64,000 nucleotides of DNA from Gamsiella multidivaricata. Lineage: Eukaryota; Mortierellomycota; Mortierellomycetes; Mortierellales; Mortierellaceae. Location of the stretch: the NCBI RefSeq assembly GCF_025024155.1, contig NW_026251762.1:186001-250000 (forward strand), given 5' to 3'. Below, in pieces: positions 11,560 through 22,830 of the stretch. Every line of letters begins with the position of its first letter. Within the stretch, counting starts at the first letter, position 1. The notes under the pieces are model-generated. The model had not been told where the DNA came from. It worked only from the letters and a program-made list of their open reading frames with translations, and ran no database searches. A program made the translations under genes and the position numbers.

Positions 11560-14500
11560 ATGACTTTCAGACAGCAGAGGATCCAACGGCAGCCAGCCAC
11601 CCCTCAGGATCTTCAGAGGGCTCCACATTCAGTGCCTGCTCACGACCAACATCCTTCACGGGACTGTAGACGACCCAAGCTGATTCATGGCTCAAGCATC
11701 GACTACCAGGAACGCCATAAGCGGATCCGACTTCTGCCACCTGATCCATCTCCCGCTCTAAACCCATTCAATGCCCCGGTAGTCAACGCGCTTGAGGGAA
11801 TGTTTGAGCGCGTCATGGCGCTGGCAAACGCTTCCACAGCGCGAGCTTCTACACCCTCAATATTAAGAAGACCCATGCATACGCAGCACCGCCAACATGT
11901 GCGAGATATCATCAAGCCAGAGGTTCAGGATACCATTGCTTCCCAGTCAGCCAGCAATGTTGAATCGAAAGGACCTAGGGCGACGACTTTAAATGCCATT
12001 GATGTGGGTCGCGGCCACTATGGACCCGTCTCAATATGGTCGACGCTTTCACCAGAGGACACTTCAGGAAAGGTCCGAACACAAGCTGGTTCATATCGGT
12101 TTATGCTCCCGCCTCTGGATGTTAGCTCTACTGAGGAGACTTTGGAAAGGCCACAAGAGCCATTTTATGAGAGTAAATATACAATTACAGTTACATCGAT
12201 TTCGCAGCAGTCTGGATTCCATATTGCAGGAGCATTAACGCTAATGTTGGTCATTTATATGCCTTTCTCTTAGTGGATGATAGGGCTCAAGTTGACGATG
12301 ACGTTGTCGAGCTGCTGTCATCAGAAGATGAAGGCGAGGCTGAGAAGGTCGACACTGGGCATGAGGGTGAGGTTGATTACGAAGACGGAGAGGACTTTGA
12401 GGAGTATAGCTATGACGAGGAAGAGGAGCACCATGACGACTACGAAGATGAGCGAGAAGAGCAAGGCCAGACAGACCTGGAGGATAAAACGGATAGACCG
12501 TTGCGTTCGAATGTGTCTATGAAGCCTGCTCAGCAACAGTATGCCGAAGTCGTTGAACTGGATGACAGCGAGGATGAGGATGATCAGGACGGGTACGAGG
12601 TCGAAGAAGAAGAAGACGAGGAGGAAGCGGAGGAGGACGACGAGGATAAGGAGAACAGGGTGAATCCAGAGGACCTCCTTCGCTGGCAACAAAATGCGAA
12701 GAACACTCTACTCCATGGCTCGATGGGTATGTCTCAGCCGAGAGCGTTCGGCTTCAATCTCTCACAGCACTTTGAACAAGACTTCGCAGCTCGCGAGAAA
12801 GACTACTCTCAGGGCGAAGAAGGTTACTCTCAGGGCGAAGAAGATTACTCTCAGGGCGATGAGATCCACGCTGATGTGGTGGAGGAAGAGGACAGCATGG
12901 ACGCAGTCGACGAAGGCGCATTAGAGATAGAACAGGAAATGGACGACGACAAGGAGCTTCAGGATTACCACTCTGATTCGGTGAATATGCCTTCCGACGC
13001 AGAGTCAGAGGGCCAACAAATTGATGAGCAGGCTGACCCTCGATCCTCGCCTGGCGCCTCTAGAGACGGCGTTGTGTTGCTTCGCGACGACAATGACGAG
13101 TACGCGGAACATGGCAAAGCAGAAAGCGATCAAAAAAGTGAAATAGACGACTTGGAAGGCCAGGAGGAGGAGCAAGAAGAGGGCGAGGAGTACCAACTAT
13201 TGTCAGGGGGCGTGGAGCAGGTTAGCAGTGGCATCGTACTCGGTTCGGATCAACTGGTGATGGATTCTGAAAGCGGGGACGGAAGCATGGCGCCAGTAGA
13301 CCATGAAGCTGGTGAGCTCGACGACTATGAGAGCAGAGTAGCATTGTTGATAGAGCCGTCCTCTGCTCAGAACCCAGGGTATGATATAGCCGGAGAGATG
13401 GAAGTGTTGGCTGAGCCAGTCTCAGAGCGCTCCGAATGTGGATCGTCGAGTGTTCTTATTATGCAAGCTCCTGAAATGTATGATCGCATTGACTCGGCAG
13501 GATCATCATTGGCGTCTCAACTCTTGTCGAGCGACAGCGATATCGAGGCGGACACGGCGCACGTCTCAAGCGATCTGGGATCAATAGAGGAAGCCATGGA
13601 CTCGAGCGACCCGCTTTACAGCGACGACACGGTCGAGATGACAGAAGCGCCGCCCTTGGTGCTCTTCTCTGATAACCATTTGTCGACGGAGCCCTATATG
13701 GTCCTTCAGCAGACCACTGAGATGGTCCAGGAATTCACCAATATTAACAATATCGACTCGGCTGTCCCTCTTTCCTTTCTTCCTGTCAGTATCGAGTCAG
13801 TTGCCTCCTCAGAACACCCAGCGGGGAAAGATCGAATTCAGGCCCCTGCGCAGTTTACAACCTTCGAAGATGATACCACCGATCATGCACCTCAGCTTTT
13901 AACAGAGTTCAGCGCCGATCACGTATCTTTGCTGGAGCGTCTACGTGCTGTGGCCCAGGAGGAGCATATACCGCTTTCAGAACCTAACTCGTCTTCAACT
14001 CTGGATCGCACAGAACCGCCATCAACTATTCTTCCCTCGATTGACACCGGCGCACTGGTGGCAGCCTCTCCCAAGCAACCTGATATTTTGGAGTCTCCAT
14101 CATCAACCAAATCTCCTTTGATGATGGCGAGCGACGATCTTGCGTTGGATTTGTCGCCTTCGCTGCCACGTCGAGCCAGGATGGCGAGGACATCAACTAT
14201 TGTACAGACGGTCCGGGACGGGAAGGCCTTTATTGAACACACGGCGACGAAATCGAGTTCTGACAGTAAGACTAAACATCGCCTTCAGCAGCAGCACTCA
14301 GAGTCGTCGGAGATGGTCACTTCCGAGTCTTTGGGTGACAGCACTTCAACGCCAGTCAACACCCCTGTGGTATCGGGATTGGCGGAGTCAGCGCATGTGG
14401 CAAGATATAGAGGTGATAGAGGTGGGATGAAACTGTTGGTGGAGGAGGCAAGAGCGTTCTGTAGCGGTGTACCTGTGTCTGTACGTACAGGATCTAGCAG

Positions 14501-15521
14501 CAACGCATCATTCGGTGCGACTGCACCGTCCTCATTGTCATCTTTAGGATCTCTGGTCGTCGATACACTGAGCCCCTCGTTACCTCGGGCACAAAGTTCT
14601 GGATCTTCGCCATCGAGACTCACTGGAATCGCACGACGGAGGATCAGTCTTGAGAATGGAGTGGATCCACCGGCGGAACTTGATCACACGACGGGAGTTT
14701 CGACCGCAGAGGCAACTACATCGCATCAACATTTGGGCGTTGTTGATTTGGTCGCAGAAAAGGTTATCCAGAGTACTGTTGTTGGGAGCCATGCATTGCG
14801 GCCATTTATTACTTCACCAGCGTCCATCGGACAGGTGGGCACGAGTGTTATATCAGGAAGTGGCAGCGGCAGTGGACAGACGGGCTCGCGATCGAATAGT
14901 CAGGAGCCCCATGTAGCGTCTCCGAAAACATCACACTCGCACATGTCGCCGTCGCATCTCGGCATGTCGGTATTTTCGTTCGGACAACAGGCTCCATTTG
15001 GTAACCGGCTTGGATCTCCAAGTGTCGGGTTCGGATTCGGATCGTCTTTTGTGTCCATACCGAGAGAATCCTCCGTTGGAGGTTCGCCGTCTTCTAGAAA
15101 AGCGGTTATGATTCCTCACCATCAACAACATGAGGAGCCGTCGTTACCTGCTCCAGGACTTTCGGAGACGGTGGTGGAGCAAGCGCAGGTGAATCAGGAA
15201 GGCGGATACCATGAGGAGGACGTGAGTGAAGAGGATGTGGGTGAGGATGAAGAAGTGGAAGCAGAGGATATCGACCAGAACAACGCCCACACTCCGTTGC
15301 AAGCCGATTCATTGGTCAACAGCACTAACGAGAGCCAAAACGGTGGCGGCAGCGGCATTATGGTCCGGGCACCAAAGAAGAAGCGGACACAATCACAGAT
15401 CAAGACGAAGAACAAGCAGCGCAGAGAGGCTGCGAAGCGACAAAAGCTGCAGCAACAATATCACGGCATCCCGCCAGGCAACGGCAACAACAGTCAATCA
15501 TCATCAGATCCACCAGCTTGA
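11560..15521 (+). CDS. Large acidic, Ser-rich protein with basic C-terminal tail, unknown function
   Basis: Two exons, 11560-12172 and 12274-15521, give 1286 residues. I do not recognise the family. The first exon encodes a Pro/Arg-rich segment. The second starts with a very acidic stretch (long Asp/Glu runs, with DEEEEHHDD and DEEEAEEDDEDKEN among them), has three YSQGEE-type repeats near 12800-12860, then a long Ser-rich, low-complexity middle. A more conserved-looking patch near 14150-14470 reads PSLPRRARMARTSTIVQTV and GGMKLLVEEARAFCSGV. The C-terminus is strongly basic (KKKRTQSQIKTKNKQRR), a probable nuclear localisation signal. A nuclear or chromatin-associated role is only a guess from composition. 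Convergent with the gene at 15731. Confidence 0.8.
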
Positions 15522-15730
15522 AATGCGTATGTTCACATCCCGTTCTCCCTCCCTTCCCTTTTTACCCCTCGTCTTTTTCTTTTTCTTTTTTTTTTTTGCA
15601 GAAAAGGTCGATTTCACATTCATTCGTTTGACAATTAAAAAAAATCGCCTTTCCACCTTTTGTTTTTATTAAGTGCTAATACGCATCAATCAAAAGATAT
15701 CCTGATCCTTTTCTTCTAAAGCACTGTGGT

Positions 15731-18365
15731 CTATCCAGAAGAATGCATCGAGTTCACGGATCCTGAAGACGCGTTCGTAGATCTCCGCCACTCCTTGACA
15801 GCATCACTCAATCGCGACCTCTTTTCATCCAGCCCCGACTGGATCATCACAGAAGAGTATCCAGCATGATAAGTCGACATCGACGCAGGCGTGAACATGG
15901 GTGTCGTCGGCGAGGGGACCGTCGAAGAAGCTCTAGAAGACGACGCAATTGAGATCGAGAACGAGTTCGAAAACGAAGGGGTCCTTCCCCAACCTGTCAT
16001 TGACGACGATGACAAGGACGAGAAGGACGAGGCCGAAGGCGATGATGGCCATCCTGTCGACAACATCGGTGGTGGATGTGGCCGCGCCTTCTTCTTGTGG
16101 AGGACCGAGTTCAGGAAGAAGTCGTCGTCGCAGCTCTCGTCGATGATGTAAGGAGAATCATGGTGGCCATCCGCTTCCTGATCGTCTTCGTTGTCGTTGT
16201 CGTTGTCGTTGTTGTTGTCGTTGTTGTCGTTGTTGTCGTTGTTGTCGTTGTTGTCGTTGTTGTCGTTGTTGTCGTTGTTGTCGTTGTTGTTAAAGTGTTC
16301 ATAGTGTGAAAAGGCCGGGTGACCTTGGTACGATCCTTGAGCACTTTCCTCGTGTTGTTGAATCTCGACCTTGTATGGACTCGTAGATCGCTCTTCGGTA
16401 ATGAGTGTCGAAGACCGTTCAGCTAACATAAAGTTTTCAGCTCCTGCTGAGTGCTGCGAGGTCCGAGATGAGTACAATGTCGTACGCGTAGGTGGCACTG
16501 GCGCTAAGGGCACCATGATATTTTGGACAGCCACGTCCGCAGCGGCTGACTTTGCTGGAAGCATTGAACTGCTGCTTATACCGCTAGCGTTGCTAGAACT
16601 AGGGCTCTCCAACCAATCCTCGTCCGCCTTTAATACCGAATCCGGAATCTCGGGCAACTGCGGCAGCGCACGCATCGAATTTACAGGTAAAGCCGGCAGG
16701 GCATTCTCAGTCTTCATCGCCATCATCGGGCTCGATGCACCTCCCGCAAAGCTTGCCGACCGACCCTGACGTGACCCCACCACAGAAAGCTGAGACGGCG
16801 AAGCCGAAGCCGCATTCGGAGACCGTGGCGAAGAACCGCCGCCGCTCGAAGGTCCATGAGAAGAAGTCTGCAGGAACTTTGGTACCAATTTACCAAACAG
16901 TTTCGAGGTCCTCTTTGTTCCCTTGGTTGGAGTTGCATTTGTGCTGACGGGAGATAGGGTCTGACTCGGAGGCATGAAGGTTGTCATCGTAGGTGTCAAC
17001 AAACTGTCGGCATTCTGGTCCTTGGGCGACTCCGGAGCAGTGGTCTCGGAAGCATGCATGATGGCCGCAACAGGGTCCACAGTAGTTTCTTCAGTGATAG
17101 TGAACGAGGTTTCTATCCTTGGGGCTGTTGGGGACACTGCATCCTGACTGGCCTAGTTCCACGACAATGAGATTGTTCATAGACAAACGTGTTAGGACAA
17201 TATCAAATCAGATAAGGGAAACCCTAAAGCACAAAGCGCGCGTCCCTGTTGGGTATCTCTCTCCAGGAACAACTTTTGTTCGGCTTAACAATCATCAACC
17301 ATTGCAACAAACAAACAAACAAACAAACAAACAGACGATGGCTAGATAAAAAAACGCGCTGTATGATGTAGTCTTTACCTGTTCATGCAAGGGCGCCGAT
17401 ATCGTCACACGAAAGGGTGCTGGCGGCGTCGACTCTGCTCTCGTCCTCTGCACAGTCTTGTGCAAGGCGGGCGGCACTAGTACCTGGGTGACAATGGGAG
17501 CAGCATTCGCACTAACACCATATCCAGAAAATGAAGGCGCTGAATGCGAATGGCTTTCATCACTGTCACGCAAGATCTCGAGAGCGCCAAGCACGCGCCC
17601 ACTGCTGGTAGTGGTGGTGATACTGTCGCTATAGTATTTGCGATGGGTATCTAATGCATGTTGATGATGCAGCAAGGACATGGGACCGGCAGAAAGGGGT
17701 GCATTTGTGTTCTCTCGAAGTTCCTGAATGGATTCCAGGGACAGGGCTCTCGGACTTGTTGTGATCGTGAGAGAGTGCCTCGTCATAGGGGATGATGATG
17801 TGGTGGGACAAGCCGAGGGAGAGGTTTGTGCGCCATTGTCCTCGTCGTCTATAGTGTTGTTGATGCCGCTGTTGTTATTGTCGTTGCTTTGCGGGGATGG
17901 GGGGGGAGAGTCGCCCGTCAAGAGCAAGGACAAGGGCAAGGGCTTAACGGCCGATTCCTGGTGTTCCTGTTGCCCCTGCTGATCCTGCTGATCTGCGGTA
18001 TTATTATCGGTCGATAAGGAGCTGTTGGTTTTTACCGAGAGAGAGGTGGCAGAGGATGAAGACGACCGTTTCTGGTAGGAAGAGCGCTTGCGGCCATGGT
18101 CTCGGATGTGGTCGTTGAAGGAGTTCCGGTGGAGCTGGTGAAGGGAAGCGGTGGAGGGAGGGAGACAGAGGGAGTGTGATTTTAAGGGGGATGAAGAAGA
18201 GAGTGCACTGAAGTCTTCGCCCTCGGCAAAGGCTGTCGGTACGGGCGAGGATGCAGCAGCTCGAGAGCGCTCGTATGCGTTGCTGGAGAGTAGCCTTGCT
18301 TTACTCAGAAGGGCCTCTGCTGCATGTGGAGAGGTAGAAGACGTAGTTGTGGAGAGGGCGAACAT
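15731..18365 (-). CDS. Ser-rich protein with Asn/Asp repeat, unknown function
   Basis: Two exons on the minus strand, 17379-18365 and 15731-17143 (799 residues), joined at LHEQ|DAVSP across a 235-nt intron that contains a CAAA tandem repeat. No known domain is seen. The N-terminus is Ser/Ala-rich with a basic cluster [11 protein letters not shown]; a second basic patch [17 protein letters not shown] lies in the second exon; an Asn-Asn-Asp repeat of about 30 residues follows; the end is [14 protein letters not shown]. Composition suggests an intrinsically disordered, phosphorylated cytoplasmic or cell-cortex protein, but that is inference. It is divergent from NRK1. Confidence 0.78.
16183..16290 (-). 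repeat. Coding microsatellite (Asn-Asn-Asp repeat)
   Basis: GTTGTCGTT on the plus strand repeats about ten times with few interruptions; on the coding (minus) strand it reads NND repeats within the Ser-rich protein. Length variation here would change the protein without a frameshift because the unit is a multiple of three. Confidence 0.85.
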
Positions 18366-19299
18366 GATTGTGCCTGAGAATAGGAAATGAAGAATGAGGC
18401 GAGAGAAAAGAGTGCAACTGTTTGTTGAAGAAGGAAGGGGTGGGAGTGGGACTGAGGGAGTATTAAAGAGAAATTGAAGAGCAAGAATGAGGAGGGGGTA
18501 GTTGAGAAAAAGGCTCGGAAGGGAGTGGAAGGGTGGAGAGAAGAAAAAAGACGGCGAAGACGAAGCTAAAAAAGAAGTTGAAGTTAAAGGAGAAGAAACA
18601 TCCCATTCCGGTCAGTGTGCGTACTTCTGCATCTGCATCTTATTTTATCGAACCATCTATCAAAGTCCAGGTTCAGGTCCAGATCCCATGGTCGCACAAG
18701 CAGCCCCATTCCAATTCGAGTCCATCTCCTATTCCCCCTTTTACAAACCCACTTTCAATTGAATTGTACGTGCTGAGGAGGCAGTCAGACAAATGAATAA
18801 ATGATAAATGATAAATGATAAATGATAAATGATAAATGATAAATGATAAATGGGCACAGCGTTAAAAGACACCAGGACAAAAGGAAGGACATGGGGACAG
18901 AGAAAGTTAGGAACATGAAGACATGATGGATGCAGTGTGCATGGGTTGCTCCGATAGGTTCGTCTTTAAACAGACAGACAGACAGGACAAACAATCGGTG
19001 TAAGAATAGCCCATGGCTCACAACACTCACTTCGCGAACCCCATTCCTCCCGCGCAGCAGCCCCTTTCTCGAATAGGAACGGCAATCCTGGGAAGCAGTC
19101 GACCATCTCAGACCGTGTCTGTTTGTCTGTGTGTACCTGGAATGCTTAGCATAGTCGTGGCCCACCCTCCATCCTACACAAAATTGTTCTAGGCGCACGT
19201 TCCTTCTTTCCCAATCGGCTTTCCGCATCCCTCTTCTTTGATCATTCCAGGCCCCCGTCATCTCTACCTGCATTCACATTCACATTCACATCCACGCAG
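18366..19299. promoter_or_regulatory. Divergent intergenic region of the Ser-rich protein gene and NRK1
   Basis: About 930 bp between two divergent start codons, so both promoters should be here. It contains a heptamer tandem repeat (listed separately) and no recognisable coding frame. Confidence 0.5.
18791..18852. repeat. Heptanucleotide tandem repeat (ATAAATG)n
   Basis: About eight perfect copies of ATAAATG in a row, within the intergenic region upstream of NRK1. Confidence 0.9.
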
Positions 19300-20506
19300 A
19301 TGCCATCGCACCACAGCGCCGCCAACAGCAGACCTTGGGTCATCACTATCGGACTCAGGTATTTTTTTTTTTTTTTTTTTTTTGCTCAGCTATTGGGTGT
19401 TGTCATTGCGCCTCTGAAGGAAGACACGAGCATCGCCAGAAGACTATAAGAAACGCATATTGATAGGTAAATTGCTTTGCTCTCTCGGCGCCAATGCCAT
19501 CTTTGTAATAGTGGTCCATCCTCTGGCGGCAAAACGGTAAACAGCCAATTGCTGAGGATCGTCATCCTCATTTCGCGCGTGCAAAAATGTCACCTCCAAA
19601 ATGGCACTGTCAAATGCTAATCAAATAACTGGTATCTCTTTTGCATTACTGCAGACGACAGCTCGCTATCTGAGATCCATCCTTCCCAACAGCACTATCG
19701 TCCATCAGGACGACTTTTACAAACCAGAGGACCAGCTTCCTATCGATTCAAGGACAGGGCTCGCCAACTGGGATTGCCCTGAAGCCATTGACTTTGAGAC
19801 CATGATCTCCACTTTAACCCATGTCAAGGACCATGGCCAATTTCCAGAACGATTCAATTCTTTGGAAGACAAGAACCCAGTGGGATCTATCACACCCTCG
19901 GACCCAATTTCAGATCATATCTTAGACGGACTGAGAGAAAGGATTATCAGTCAGATCCCTTCCTATGACAGGACCAACGTCAAATTCTTGATATTGGACG
20001 GATTCATACTCTATGTAGACAACCAACTGCGGAATGCGATCGACATCAAATTTTATCTCACGGCACCATATCAGGTTCTCAAGGAAAGGCGAGAGTCCAG
20101 GAAGGGATATGCCACATTGGAAGGTAGAGCTCTATGCTCAACTCAACATCTGCGGTATCATGTCAATTGCACTCGTGCGCCAACTTCAAAAACAATTGAT
20201 CCGTATTTTTTTTTTTTTTTTTTTCGTTCTGCAGGTTACTGGGTGGATCCACCTGGTTACTTTGATAACATTGTGTGGCCAAATTACTTAACCTGCAACG
20301 AGCCCTTTATCAAGTTGACAGAGGCGATGGAGGCCGGCACGGAAAGCGGGATCTACGATGCAGAAAGGGAATTCTTGCGGCAAAATCCAATGACACAAAA
20401 GGTCGACGTTGTGTCCTCCGCAGACTCTTCCATCCAGTCCATGGTTGAGTCCGTTGCAGATTTACTTGCCAAGCGTCTCTCTGCGCTGTCTACAGTTTCA
20501 TCGTAA
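19300..20506 (+). CDS. NRK1: Nicotinamide riboside kinase
   Basis: Phosphorylates nicotinamide riboside to NMN with ATP in the NAD+ salvage pathway. Four exons: 19300-19358, 19512-19536 (25 nt), 19655-20123 and 20235-20506 (274 residues). The Walker A loop, GLSGPSSGGKTT, is assembled across the first three exons, with the 25-nt exon supplying most of it. Further family motifs: VHQDDFYKPEDQLP, NWDCPEAIDF, LILDGFILY, and after the last intron WVDPPGYFDNIVWPNYL. Order and spacing match human NRK1 closely. Introns 1 and 3 contain long T-runs before the acceptor. Convergent with RPB4 (151 bp between stop codons). Confidence 0.94.
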
Positions 20507-20657
20507 TACTCGGTCGTTGGAATCAAAGAGATTTACCCATATGAGGACGGAAGTAATGTACATTTAATAATGAAAGAGATAGGAGCCTCTTCTTCTCAAC
20601 TTATTATGCTATAATTGCTGTGAAATCTAAGCGAGCCTTTGCATTTTTTTGGCATGT

Positions 20658-21526
20658 TTAAGATTGGAACTTCTTGAGATCTAAAGTCTGGTTCAAAAAG
20701 TTCTGCAACGTCTCGTCGTCGATCTTGTTGGCAAGACTATTAAACAAAGCAACAAGCCGAAAGTCAATCAGAAAAAGATCCTTTTGGTGAATTGTACGGA
20801 CCTCCACTACTACTATTTCTCACGTTGTTGATTACCTGGGGATCAATGCCTTGGCTTCCTCTGCCTCCTCGCAGCAGAGATTAGCGAGCTGCGCCAATTC
20901 GAATCCTGTCAAAAGCGAATGGATCGGTTCCTCGTTCATGCCACTAAAAAAGATACAGCAGATCCACAGCATATGTGGAAAATAACGATTAACAGCTCTT
21001 CTTTCCTTGCAGTTCCGATTCTAATTGCAAAGGCTTCCAGATATCAAGCCTTACGCTCTGACTTCGCGAACAACATCGGGGTTGGTGAATCGATTGAACT
21101 GGGTAACATAGTTGAGCGACTTTTGATAGACCCTAAATATGGAGGCAGGTTTCGATGCAATATATCGAGTTGTTAAAACACTGTTCCTTTTTTTTAAACA
21201 TCCATTTGCTTTTAGCTGTTTCACAATCCACTCTGATTACTCGGACGTGTTGGGGCGTTGGGAAGCATCCAACAAAATCTTGACCTCTGACACGAACAAG
21301 CAGTGAGCGTCCTGGAAATCTGTCCAAAGGTAATTGAAAGAACATCATCGCAAAGGTCAGTTGTTGCTTGCTGTCGCCCGTCATTACTCTGACTTTTGCA
21401 GGAAACTGCATCCTTGGTCGCTTCGGCACGATCAGGATGTCGTTGTAAGACTGATGATATCGTACCTGCTCCAAGCTTCAAGGTGGACGCATCCTCTTCC
21501 TCAATGACTCCTCTGTGTGGTCGCAT
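20658..21526 (-). CDS. RPB4: RNA polymerase II subunit RPB4
   Basis: Stalk subunit that pairs with RPB7 on RNA polymerase II and links transcription to mRNA export and decay. Five exons on the minus strand: 21466-21526, 21241-21319, 21055-21132, 20836-20943 and 20658-20736; 405 nt, 134 residues. The protein reads MRPHRGVIEEEDASTLKLGA, then FVSEVKILLDAS, SLNYVTQFNRFTNPDVVRE, GFELAQLANLCCEEAEEAK and ends SLANKIDDETLQNFLNQTL, which is the RPB4 HRDC-like fold. An upstream in-frame codon at 21583 is not ATG, so the ATG at 21526 was chosen. All phases close. Confidence 0.93.
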
Positions 21527-21879
21527 CCTGCTGTTCCTGTGAATGGTTCGGCGTTGGTTGAGTCGATGGCTCTCATCGCACAACCCAGATGCAAGTGTGT
21601 ATGAAAACAGGACTATCTAGGCGCTATCTACGTCATCGTAAATTCATCAACGCCCCCTGTAACGCGTGTGTGTGTGGCCGTACACACAAAATGCTAAAGT
21701 TCCATCTTTCTTCTTTTTTTGCGATTAGTGGCGCTGGTTCCAACAATAGCCCCTTCGGCCATCTCTTGCCCTGGACTTCTTGACTCCATTCATGGGTATC
21801 TACCATCTGCCGTGACGGGGTGAAGATAGAGTGGTCGTTCCTGGTGCAATAGGTACTCTCGGGCAATGTTGGACATGTT

Positions 21880-22830
21880 TTCGGCCGTTATCACATCTCT
21901 GTGGCGATACCGTCCACAGTGGGGGCAGAAGAGTTCTCGAAGGGTGACTTGGGCCACAAACCGGTGGCAATCCGGACATTTCTTTGACGTATAAAACTCG
22001 TTGAGACCCACCACATTGTATCTGAGAGACCGAGCCTAAATAAAATAACAAAATATGTTATTCATTGGCACTCACTCCTCCCGATGGTACATGGTGAAGA
22101 GTTTGCTTACCAATGGGATGAAATACGACAAAAATGAAGAGTGCAGAGATGACAGTTGGCTGGAGCTTCCGAACTGACCGAGACCCACGCCGATCAACAC
22201 AGGATTGTCATCCTTGCAGCGCTCACCGATGCTGCCACCAACAATCCGGAGTAGGCTGTTGGCAATAGCCTGGTACTCGATGTGCTTGGCTCGCTTCATA
22301 TCCCAAGTGTGTTTGTTGAACCGATTATTGTTACCATTATGAAAGTCCAACAGTCGATCCTCGACTTGTTCAAGCATCTCGATGTAATTGGTGACGCTCG
22401 CCTCTGGACCTCGAATAGGAGGAAGACAGGACTCGATGTCCGCGATGGAGTCTGACTGACCCGCTGGAATCAACTGCTTCTCATCCTCAAGCCACCGTCT
22501 GTATCGGAACACAGGCTTTTTGGTTGACAGCAAGATTATGGTGGTGGGCTTTCGTGAGCTCTATGGCTTTCGTGAGCCCTATCATTGTTGGTGGCGTGGT
22601 GGTCGCTTGTTGTTCCAAAGTGAGTCTCTGCATAACATCCTGTGGTGTTGTTGTCGAGGAAGAGGTAATAGGGAATAAGCCTTTGAAGGACGGAGGGGCT
22701 CCTTGCACTGGATCCTTGTCTTTGCCCGATTGTGGAAGATGTGCGTATGCTCCGACGACAAAATCTTGTCCTGCATCAAGGGTGAGAATCTTGATATCTT
22801 TAGGATCGACACTAGGCCAAAGTCTCGCCA
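21880..22830 (-). other. RuvC-like and zinc-ribbon region of the fusion gene
   Basis: ILTLDAGQDFVVGAY gives a Dxx-type RuvC-I strand; NPVLIGVGLGQFGSSSQLSS stands where RuvC-II would be; the ribbon has CPDC and CPHC pairs 14 residues apart between TSKK and HRDV. The TSKxCxxC...CxxC...RD pattern is that of OrfB/TnpB zinc ribbons and especially Fanzor proteins. Confidence 0.7.

Noticed and set aside
12321..12692. Very hydrophobic minus-strand frame resembling a membrane protein
   Set aside because: Antisense of an Asp/Glu-rich coding stretch, which always reads as Leu/Phe/Val/Ile on the other strand.
16076..16309. Plus-strand frame with a long poly-Val tract (and a poly-Thr frame on the minus strand)
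   Set aside because: Out-of-frame readings of the Asn-Asn-Asp coding microsatellite.
18797..18852. CRISPR-like array
   Set aside because: Seven-base units without spacers; a simple tandem repeat in a eukaryotic genome.
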